Source of the DNA: Variovorax sp. | Lineage (GTDB): Bacteria; Pseudomonadota; Gammaproteobacteria; Burkholderiales; Burkholderiaceae_C | Direction: 5' to 3' | DNA: 11,149 bases | NCBI GenBank assembly: GCA_028292145.1 | Contig: JAQGMX010000127.1 | Coordinates: forward strand, 1 to 11,149 | Shown: positions 1-5,578 of the stretch, one piece after another | Position numbering within the stretch: position 1 is the first letter of the stretch | How the letters are laid out: every line of letters begins with the position of its first letter | Made by a program: the position numbers and the translations under genes | Notes under the pieces: generated by a model | What the model was told of the DNA's origin: nothing | Seen by the model: only the letters and a program-made list of their open reading frames with translations | The model's database searches: none

Positions 1-249
1 TGCCTGAAGCTCACGCGGCAGCGCGGCTTCAGCATGATCGTGGAGGTGTTTGCGCCGGCCATGACGGCCATGGCGGCACCGGTGCGGAACTCGGCCGGAA
101 CCGTCATCGGCGTGGTGACGATTGCCGGTCCGCTCGCACGGCTGACCGAAGAGCGCATGCTCTCGCTCGCGCCGGCGCTGCTGGCGACGACTGAGCAGCT
201 GGCCCTGGCCAGCGGCGCTTCGACGATGCTGAAGAAGCGCGCTGCCTGA
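1..249 (+). CDS. IclR-family transcriptional regulator, C-terminal part
   Basis: The reading frame is open from the first base and stops at TGA 247-249, giving the last 82 residues of a longer protein. The visible part matches the end of the IclR effector-binding domain. It contains the typical stretch AAPVRNSAGTVIGVVTIAGP (residues about 25-44 of the fragment), where family members have an 'apV.d..g.vvaaisisgp' strand-turn-strand, followed by an amphipathic helix and an Ala-rich helix ending the protein. The N-terminal winged helix-turn-helix lies outside the window. IclR proteins bind a small metabolite with this domain and repress or activate neighbouring catabolic genes; the ligand cannot be told from this fragment. 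The gene converges on the PQQ dehydrogenase gene with only 23 nt between the stop codons, and I see no terminator there. The family call is fairly sure; any target is unknown. Confidence 0.82.
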   Translation, partial: CLKLTRQRGFSMIVEVFAPAMTAMAAPVRNSAGTVIGVVTIAGPLARLTEERMLSLAPALLATTEQLALASGASTMLKKRAA

Positions 250-272
250 GCTACTGAACTTCTACCACCGCC

Positions 273-2462
273 TCAATAAACGACGATCTTCCCGGTCGAC
301 CGCGCGCTGTAGCAGTCGTTGTAGAAGTATTCGCCCGGCTTGGTGAAGGTGTGGTTGGCCGAAGCGCCGGGCAGCAGCTTGAAGTTGTATTCGCCTTCGA
401 AGAACTGCGTCGCGCAGCGCGTGTTGGCGTTGCCGGCCGGGTTGGTGAAGGTGACCGTCGTGTTGACCGGCACCCGCATCCAGGTCGGCGTCATCGCGTT
501 GACGGCTGTCGATTCGGCCGCGCCGGGCTGGTTGGCTGCTGTCTGCACCCGGCCCAGATAGACCGTGTTGGGCGTCGGCAGCGATGCGCCTTCGACGGCC
601 GAACCGGAGACCGGGCGGCGGACGATCGGTGCCTGGGGTGTCGCGGCGGGCGCCACGGTGCCGCCGACCTTGAAGGCCCACAGGTAGTCGCCGCGCGCGG
701 CCGAGTCGCCGTACGGAATGCCCGTTCCGCCCGAATACACCGCGACGTATTGCTCGCCGTCGATTTCATAGGTCACAGGGCTGGCGCTGATCGATGCGCC
801 AGTCTGGAAGCGCCACAGCTCGTTGCCATTGTCGCCGTCCATGGCGAGCAGGTTGCCGTCGGGCTGGCCGATGAAGAGCAAGCCGGTTGCGGTGGTCAGG
901 ATGCCGTTGCCATGCGCCAGCGAGTAGGGCATGTTCTTCTTCCACTTGACCAGGTTGGTGCTCGGATCGACGGCGACGACAGCGCCCGTCATGTACGAAC
1001 CCGGCGGGCGCAGGCCGTTGCTGGCTTCGGTGAGCGAATGGGCGGCCGCGACGTAGCCGGTGCCGGTGTAGACCAGGCCGGTGAACGGGCTGTACGACTG
1101 GTGGTTCCAGTTGGCGCCACCGCCGTGTCCGGGCGCCGTCAGAGTGGGCGTCTCCCAGTGCGGGTCGTACAGGCAGCCGCGTGCATAGTTCGGGACCGCG
1201 CGGTTCGGGTCGCCGGGGATCGCGGTGCCCAGCGGCTGGTCGACGATGCAGGTTTCCATCCAGGCGCCCTGGCGCGGGATCGGCTGCGTCGGCCAGGTCG
1301 CCTGGCGGACGTCCTGCTTCACCGGCACTTCGTCGATGCCGAGCGGCGCAGTGCCGTCCTTGCGGTCGAGGATGTAGTACATGCCGGTCTTGCTGCCGTA
1401 GATGACGACCTTGCGGTCCTCGCCGCGGATCTTGACGTTGGCCAGCACCGGCGCCATGACGTTGTCCATGTCCCAGATGTCGTGGTGGACCGACTGGAAA
1501 TGCCACTTGTAGGCGCCCGTCTTCATGTCGAGCGCGACGATCGAGTTGGCGAACAGATTGAGGCCCGGGCGGGTCGAGCCGTTCTGCGACGAACCGCCGC
1601 GCGTGTTTCCGAAGGTCCAGTAGACCAGGCCGAGCTCGGGATCGACCGCGGGATGAATCCACGGCGTGGCGCCGGTGCGATCGGTTTCCGGCGCGTCGCC
1701 CCAGGTTTCGTAGCCAGGCTCGCCGCGACGGGGCACACCCCAGAACGCGGTCAGCACGTTGCCGTTCGTGGCGTCGGCCGAGAAGGCGGCGCCGCGGTTG
1801 CCGTCGTTGGTGCCGATGTAGAGCCGCTTGTCGTGATAGACCAGCGCAACCTTCTGCACCGCACCCACGAAATCGGGATCGGTCGTGCCGGGGTACTGCT
1901 TGGTCCAGGCCACTTCGCCGGTGTCTTTCTTCAGCGCGATCAGCCGGTTGCCGCCTGCGAGCGTGTAGATCAGGCCGAGGTCTTTCGCGACCGCCACGCC
2001 GCGGCGCGTGACCACGCCGTGCGGCGTCGTCCACTTCCACTTGGTCACGCCGGTCTTGCCGTCTACGGCAATCACGTTGCCGAGTGCCGATTCGATGTAG
2101 ATCACGCCGTCGACCACCACCGAGGTGCTCTGGTTGGTGCCGGTCGTCAGCCCGCCTTCGATGCGGTTGACCCATGCGCCGCCCATCTGGCCGACCTGTT
2201 CGCGGGTGATCTGCTTGAGGCTCGAATAGTTCTGGTTGCCCAAGTTGCCGCCGACCTTGGGAAAGTCCTTGTCGCCTGCGGTGCAGCAGTCCTTCAGCGC
2301 TGCGGCCGGCGCGCTCACCGACGGGGGCGGCTCGGGTGTGGGTGTGGGTGCGGGTGTCGGCGACGTCTCGTTGTCGTCGCTGCCGCCGCAGCCGTAGAGG
2401 AGCACGGGCGACGCGATCACGCCGCAGGAAAGCAGGAGGGCTGCAAGTGATTTGAGTTTCAT
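273..2462 (-). CDS. PQQ-dependent dehydrogenase lipoprotein with C-terminal cupredoxin-like domain
   Basis: A 729-residue quinoprotein that should oxidise an alcohol, polyol or sugar outside the cytoplasm using pyrroloquinoline quinone. Residues 1-25 form a lipoprotein signal (lipobox LYGC, Cys25), followed by a Pro/Thr linker to about residue 50. The propeller spans about 65-600, with tryptophan-docking repeats such as AVDGKTGVTKW (132-142), ALDMKTGAYKW (310-320) and AMDGDNGNELW (540-550). VHHDIWDMDN (325-334) carries the probable catalytic Asp331 and a second Asp at 333; this motif resembles membrane glucose dehydrogenase (Gcd). The vicinal Cys pair that lines the active site in methanol and ethanol dehydrogenases is absent; the region around 145-156 has His148 instead. 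Cys59-Cys60 lie near the N-terminus, outside the expected position. Residues about 630-729 resemble a cupredoxin. It is the second gene of an operon, 13 nt after the ThuA-like gene, with AAGGA starting at that gene's stop codon. The substrate is unknown. Confidence 0.9.
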   Translation of the reverse strand: MKLKSLAALLLSCGVIASPVLLYGCGGSDDNETSPTPAPTPTPEPPPSVSAPAAALKDCCTAGDKDFPKVGGNLGNQNYSSLKQITREQVGQMGGAWVNRIEGGLTTGTNQSTSVVVDGVIYIESALGNVIAVDGKTGVTKWKWTTPHGVVTRRGVAVAKDLGLIYTLAGGNRLIALKKDTGEVAWTKQYPGTTDPDFVGAVQKVALVYHDKRLYIGTNDGNRGAAFSADATNGNVLTAFWGVPRRGEPGYETWGDAPETDRTGATPWIHPAVDPELGLVYWTFGNTRGGSSQNGSTRPGLNLFANSIVALDMKTGAYKWHFQSVHHDIWDMDNVMAPVLANVKIRGEDRKVVIYGSKTGMYYILDRKDGTAPLGIDEVPVKQDVRQATWPTQPIPRQGAWMETCIVDQPLGTAIPGDPNRAVPNYARGCLYDPHWETPTLTAPGHGGGANWNHQSYSPFTGLVYTGTGYVAAAHSLTEASNGLRPPGSYMTGAVVAVDPSTNLVKWKKNMPYSLAHGNGILTTATGLLFIGQPDGNLLAMDGDNGNELWRFQTGASISASPVTYEIDGEQYVAVYSGGTGIPYGDSAARGDYLWAFKVGGTVAPAATPQAPIVRRPVSGSAVEGASLPTPNTVYLGRVQTAANQPGAAESTAVNAMTPTWMRVPVNTTVTFTNPAGNANTRCATQFFEGEYNFKLLPGASANHTFTKPGEYFYNDCYSARSTGKIVVY

Positions 2463-2475
2463 GGACGTGGTTCCT

Positions 2476-3519
2476 TTATTCAGTGCAGAACGGCGTCAGG
2501 CCCATGGCCGAGCGGACACCCTGGATGACGAGCTTCTGGAATGCTTCGGCGCCGGCGCCGGAGAAGTCCGCGGAGAAGGAGTTGGCGTTGTGGCCGAGGG
2601 TGGAAAGCCAGGCGCGGCCGCCGTCGTAGTACTGGCACCAGGCCACCGGATGGAAGCCGGCATGGCCGGGATGCGGCGCTGAAGTGAGCGGGCGAAGGGT
2701 GGCGGTGTCGACCTTCGCGAGGAACTTCACGTTGGTCGGAAACGGCGCGAGGTTGTACCACTCGTCCTGGAAGTCGAAGCGCTGCGCGACACCGACGGTC
2801 GACGGGTCGCTGCCGATGATTTCAACCGTGCCGGCGCGATTCGGGGCGTGGTTGTAGAAGTTCGCATTGCCCAGCAGGCCTTCGTAGTAAGGCCAGTTGT
2901 ATTCGGCGCCGAACGCGTTGTGCAGACCGACGAAGCCGCCGCCACGGCGCATGTAGTTGCGCAGCGCGGTGCGCGCGGCATCGTTGCTGGTGGTCACGTC
3001 GCTGTTCCACAGCGTGTCGCGGTTGGAGCTGGCGAAGATGACCGCCTTGTAGTTGTTGATCCGGCTGCCGAGGACGGCGACGTCTTCGGTCCAGTCGACG
3101 GTGATGCCGGCGCCTTCCAGCATGCGCTTGAGGCCCGCCTGCATGGTGTTGTCCGTGTTCATCAACGGATTCAGGCCGGGGCCCATCGGGGTGCCGAGGT
3201 TGGCATGGCGCGGACCGGCCGTGCGCGAATAGATCAGCACGCGGTCTGGGGTCGTGGCGAACGCGCCCCATTCGTTGTAGCACTTGGGGTCGGTTCCGCG
3301 GCAGACGTTGTAGTAGGTATCGAAGCTTTTGTCGGTGACCTCGACCACGGGCGGCGGCGTTACCGGAGTTTCGGGCGTGGGGGTCGGCGTGGGCGTCGTG
3401 ACGGGTGCGGTCGGAGTGGTGGCGGCATCCTCTCCGCCACCGCCTCCGCAGGCACCGATCGTCAACGCCATGGCGGTTGCCGATGTGAATTTCCAGTAGA
3501 GCGAGGGGGTGAGTTTCAA
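2476..3519 (-). CDS. ThuA-like domain lipoprotein (TTG start)
   Basis: A 347-residue secreted protein. Residues 1-24 are a signal peptide ending in lipobox IGAC (Cys24), followed by five Gly and a Pro/Thr-rich linker to about residue 58. The rest (about 90-335) fits the ThuA-like fold, a class I glutamine-amidotransferase-like family found in trehalose utilisation and carbohydrate-related proteins. Supporting motifs are RTAGPRH (99-105), GGGFVGLHNAFG (193-204), DEWYN (252-256), and the stretch HPVAWCQ...GGRAWLSTLGHN (290-311), the family's closing strand and His. Cysteines at 73, 80, 295 and 345 could form disulfides in the periplasm. The start is TTG at 3519-3517: AAGGAG lies 6 nt upstream and the signal peptide begins directly after it. 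It is the first gene of the operon with the PQQ dehydrogenase, so it probably serves the same substrate. Its chemical role is not known to me. Confidence 0.85.
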   Translation of the reverse strand: MKLTPSLYWKFTSATAMALTIGACGGGGGEDAATTPTAPVTTPTPTPTPETPVTPPPVVEVTDKSFDTYYNVCRGTDPKCYNEWGAFATTPDRVLIYSRTAGPRHANLGTPMGPGLNPLMNTDNTMQAGLKRMLEGAGITVDWTEDVAVLGSRINNYKAVIFASSNRDTLWNSDVTTSNDAARTALRNYMRRGGGFVGLHNAFGAEYNWPYYEGLLGNANFYNHAPNRAGTVEIIGSDPSTVGVAQRFDFQDEWYNLAPFPTNVKFLAKVDTATLRPLTSAPHPGHAGFHPVAWCQYYDGGRAWLSTLGHNANSFSADFSGAGAEAFQKLVIQGVRSAMGLTPFCTE

Positions 3520-3525
3520 GAGAGT

Positions 3526-3531
3526 CTCCTT
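3526..3531 (-). promoter_or_regulatory. Ribosome binding site deciding the TTG start of the ThuA-like gene
   Basis: Reading leftward, AAGGAG sits 6 nt before TTG 3519-3517. It is the strongest Shine-Dalgarno match near the gene and places the start exactly at a standard lipoprotein signal peptide (MKLT...). This supports TTG over a downstream ATG, which would cut into the signal. Confidence 0.75.
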
Positions 3532-3697
3532 GGCAATGTGAAGGCGCGGCGATGGCCTGCAACGGGTTCATGCAGGCGTGATCGATCGACCCGGCACGAT
3601 GCTAAAGAAACTGGAAAGAGTTTTCACTATGGAAATCCCTTCTCAAAAATACCTGCTTTTTGTGCACCTTTCGACGAGTTTGTGATAGCCCGGACCG
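3532..3697 (-). promoter_or_regulatory. Upstream region of the ThuA-PQQ dehydrogenase operon, AT-rich
   Basis: This non-coding stretch lies between the operon start and the terminator of the next leftward unit, so it must hold the operon's promoter. Bases about 3600-3660 are markedly more AT-rich than the surroundings. The hexamer TGGAAA occurs twice on the + strand, at 3612-3617 and 3630-3635 (18 bp apart). A loose inverted repeat, GAAACT (3608-3613) and AGTTTTC (3619-3625), overlaps the first copy. TTGAGA on the minus strand (3646-3641) could be a -35 element, but I find no convincing -10 at the right distance. The promoter position is therefore inferred from layout only. Confidence 0.35.
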
Positions 3698-3732
3698 AAA
3701 AAAAGCGACCGAACGCGTCAAGCGCCGGTCGC
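3698..3732 (-). terminator. Intrinsic terminator of the luxR-reductase unit
   Basis: Reading leftward, a perfect 7-bp stem GCGACCG / CGGTCGC (3732-3726 with 3711-3705) is followed at once by seven T residues (3704-3698). Three further base pairs (3724-3722 with 3716-3714) can form inside the loop. It begins 34 nt after the stop codon of the PRISE-type reductase gene. Stem, GC content and uninterrupted T-tract are all classical for a Rho-independent terminator. Confidence 0.88.
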
Positions 3733-3766
3733 CGGATGTAGGAAAAGGAAGGAGAGAAGTGCGGAA

Positions 3767-4846
3767 TCAGTCCGTGCTGCGGGCCGGGATCACGCGTTCG
3801 GCCTCGAGCCTGCGGAACAGGTCGAAGAACGCATCCTCCGTGCTCTGGTAGTCGAGAAAACCGGCCTTGCGGCTCTTGGTCATGTCGGCCAGGACTTCCA
3901 TCGGCCGACCCAGATCGGCATCGGTATGCCACCACGACGCCAGCTTACCCAGGTCGATTTCCTTCAGCCCGTGACGGGCGGCAATCTCAGCCCATTCGGC
4001 GGGGCTCGAACCCATGCGATCGGCCAGCGGCCGAACCACGCCGTCGAACGGCGCGGCTTCGATGCCGAAGTATTCCGCAAGGCGCGGCCACAGCCACTGC
4101 CAGCGGAACACGTCGCCGTTGACGACATTGAAATCTTCGTTGCTGGCCTTCGGACTCTGTGCAGCCCATGCCAGGTGACGGGCGAGCAGCCGCGCGTCGG
4201 TCATGTCGGTCAGGCCTTCCCATTGCGCGGCGGAACCGGGGAACACGAAGGGCTGGCCGCTGGCCTTGCACAGCGTCGCATAGGCGGCGAGCGTCACGCC
4301 CATGTTCATTGCGTTGCCGACGGCGTAACCGATGATCGTGTGCGGTCGGTGCACGCTCCAGCTGAAACCATGCCGCTGCGCCGCTTCAAACAGGCGGTCT
4401 TCCTGCTCGTAGTAGAAGTTGTCGACTTCCTGCCGGCCCTGTTCCTCGCGAAACGGCGTCAGCGGCACGTTGCCTGTTCCGTAGGCCTCGAACGGACCGA
4501 GGTAGTGCTTGAGACCGGTCACCAGCGCCGCGTGCCCGCCGCGCAACGCGGGGCCGACGGCGTCGAGGACGTTTTTCACCATCGCGCCGTTGACGCGGAT
4601 GTTTTCCTTCTCGTTGGCCTGACGGGCCCATGCGGTGAAGAAGACCTGGTGAACGTCGAGACCGCCAAGAGCGTTGGCGAGCTGTGCCGGATCGGTGAGG
4701 TCAGCGGTGATCTGGACGCAGCCGGATGCGACCGGCGTGCGACCGCGCGAGAGACCGTAGACGGTCCATCCCTCGGCAAGAAGATGTTCGGACAACGCGT
4801 TGCCGATGACGCCACTGACGCCGACGATGAGAGCTTTTTTTTCCAT
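3767..4846 (-). CDS. PRISE-type atypical short-chain dehydrogenase/reductase
   Basis: A cytoplasmic NAD(P)H-dependent reductase. The frame allows 364 residues from ATG 4861, but I prefer the second ATG (4846, 359 residues, MEKKALIVG...), because the Rossmann strand usually begins a few residues after the start. Neither ATG has a good ribosome binding site. Numbering from 4861: the nucleotide-binding motif GVSGVIG is at 14-20. The usual SDR Tyr-x-x-x-Lys is replaced by the arrangement of the PRISE group (progesterone 5-beta-reductase/iridoid synthase-like): Lys118 in TGLKHYLGPF and Tyr150/151 in NFYYEQED, then HRPHTIIGYAVGN. PRISE enzymes reduce the C=C bond of enones; many bacterial members have no known substrate. 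The gene lies 83 nt downstream of the PAS-LuxR gene in the same direction and ends before a clear terminator, so the two may be cotranscribed. Confidence 0.82.
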   Translation of the reverse strand: MEKKALIVGVSGVIGNALSEHLLAEGWTVYGLSRGRTPVASGCVQITADLTDPAQLANALGGLDVHQVFFTAWARQANEKENIRVNGAMVKNVLDAVGPALRGGHAALVTGLKHYLGPFEAYGTGNVPLTPFREEQGRQEVDNFYYEQEDRLFEAAQRHGFSWSVHRPHTIIGYAVGNAMNMGVTLAAYATLCKASGQPFVFPGSAAQWEGLTDMTDARLLARHLAWAAQSPKASNEDFNVVNGDVFRWQWLWPRLAEYFGIEAAPFDGVVRPLADRMGSSPAEWAEIAARHGLKEIDLGKLASWWHTDADLGRPMEVLADMTKSRKAGFLDYQSTEDAFFDLFRRLEAERVIPARSTD

Positions 4847-4900
4847 GGCCCATGGTCCCATTCATGCGCGAACGGCGCAGACACCGCCGCGCAAGGCCCT

Positions 4901-4916
4901 CGACCGCATGCGGTCG
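4901..4916. repeat. 16-bp perfect palindrome between luxR and the reductase gene
   Basis: CGACCGCATGCGGTCG reads the same on both strands. It lies in the 83-nt gap, 14 nt after the luxR stop codon and 54 nt before the preferred reductase start. As RNA it would form a 6-bp stem with a CATG loop, but no T-tract follows in the leftward direction. It could be an operator for the reductase gene, an RNA-processing hairpin, or chance in GC-rich DNA. Confidence 0.5.
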
Positions 4917-4929
4917 GGCGCCCCCAGCG

Positions 4930-5496
4930 CTATCCCGCGATCAGTTTCTGCACCAGTTCCGCTGTAGTCGCCGCGCTGTACTTGCGCAGCAGTCGCGCGC
5001 GATGCAATTCGACAGTCCGGTGGCTGATGCCGAGTTCACGGCCGATTTCCTTCGAGGTCAGCCCGCGCATGACCTGCGCGGCGACTTCGCGCTCGCGCGG
5101 CGTGAGTTCTGCTTTCGCCGCGCGCCGGGATCCCAGGTCCTCGAAGGTCCAGATGCCGGCTTCGTGCGGCATCTCGCGGTTCAGCGCATGGCCGGAAACA
5201 TGACACCAGAAGGTTTCGCCGGCAAACGCGCCGTGCAGGCCGCCGAGCCGCCGCATCATCCGGTTGTCGGCGTAGCGTCCGCTGGCGTTCAAGACCGGCA
5301 CCATCCGCCGGCCGATGCGCTCGAACTCGACCGCGCTCGGGTACAGCACACGGAACGACTGTCCTACCAGCATTTCGCGCGTGGCGCCGAACATCTCGCA
5401 CAGGCGCTGGTTGCAATCGATCATCGTGCGGTCGCGCGACAGAACCATGCCGACCGGTGCATGGTCGAAAGCCAGGCGGTAATCGATCGTCTCCAC
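4930..5496 (-). CDS. PAS domain-containing LuxR-family transcriptional regulator (GTG start)
   Basis: A 188-residue DNA-binding regulator. Residues about 5-120 form a PAS sensor domain (FDHAPVGMVLSRDRTMIDCN at 10-29; FWCHVSG at 96-102; GIWTFEDL at 114-121). Residues 130-186 form a NarL/FixJ-type helix-turn-helix: LTPREREV, then GLTSKEIGRELGISHRTVEL with recognition helix HRTVELHRARL. There is no receiver domain, so the signal is probably a ligand or cofactor bound by PAS rather than phosphorylation. The start is GTG 5496: GGAG lies 5 nt upstream and the PAS homology begins immediately. An ATG at 5559 would add 21 poorly conserved residues and run through the divergent promoter and inverted repeat. 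It is divergent from scoA with 82 bp between the start codons, so it probably controls that operon and perhaps itself. The effector is unknown. Confidence 0.87.
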   Translation of the reverse strand: METIDYRLAFDHAPVGMVLSRDRTMIDCNQRLCEMFGATREMLVGQSFRVLYPSAVEFERIGRRMVPVLNASGRYADNRMMRRLGGLHGAFAGETFWCHVSGHALNREMPHEAGIWTFEDLGSRRAAKAELTPREREVAAQVMRGLTSKEIGRELGISHRTVELHRARLLRKYSAATTAELVQKLIAG

Positions 5497-5501
5497 GGGG
5501 T

Positions 5502-5506
5502 CTCCA
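5502..5506 (-). promoter_or_regulatory. Ribosome binding site deciding the GTG start of luxR
   Basis: Reading leftward, TGGAG ends 5 nt before GTG 5496-5494. No comparable site precedes the longer ATG alternative at 5559, so this favours the shorter protein. Confidence 0.65.
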
Positions 5507-5514
5507 TTACGAAT

Positions 5515-5538
5515 TACTACGTATGCAAGTACGTAGTA
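5515..5538. promoter_or_regulatory. Perfect 9-bp inverted repeat, likely LuxR operator
   Basis: TACTACGTA (5515-5523) and TACGTAGTA (5530-5538) are exact reverse complements separated by 6 nt (tgcaag). Centre-to-centre spacing of the arms is 15 bp. The site lies in the 82-bp divergent region between luxR and scoA and I found no other TACGTA in the window. Homodimeric NarL/FixJ-type proteins typically bind such dyads. Its right end is 40 bp before the scoA start, where an activator contacting RNA polymerase could sit, and its left end is 18 bp before the luxR start, where binding would hinder luxR transcription. That the neighbouring LuxR protein binds here is inference. Confidence 0.7.
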
Positions 5539-5578
5539 TCGTTTCGGCCTCAGCTTCAATCACCGAGGACCCCGACCC

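Noticed and set aside
2334..2362. GGGTGT-type short tandem repeat as a separate repeat element
   Set aside because: It encodes the Pro/Thr linker of the PQQ lipoprotein, and a similar run near 3373-3410 encodes the ThuA linker. Both are explained by low-complexity protein sequence.
351..2450. A 699-codon open frame on the + strand opposite the PQQ dehydrogenase gene
   Set aside because: It is an antisense shadow in GC-rich DNA. Its translation is Arg/Ala/Val/Asp-rich without recognisable domains, while the minus strand encodes a clear quinoprotein.
3926..5203. A 425-codon + strand open frame across the reductase and luxR genes
   Set aside because: It spans two genes and their gap with no recognisable motif, while both minus-strand proteins have clear family signatures.
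5497..5559. Longer luxR start at ATG 5559
   Set aside because: It would place 21 extra codons over the inverted repeat and the scoA promoter, with no ribosome binding site, whereas GTG 5496 has a good site and begins at the PAS domain.
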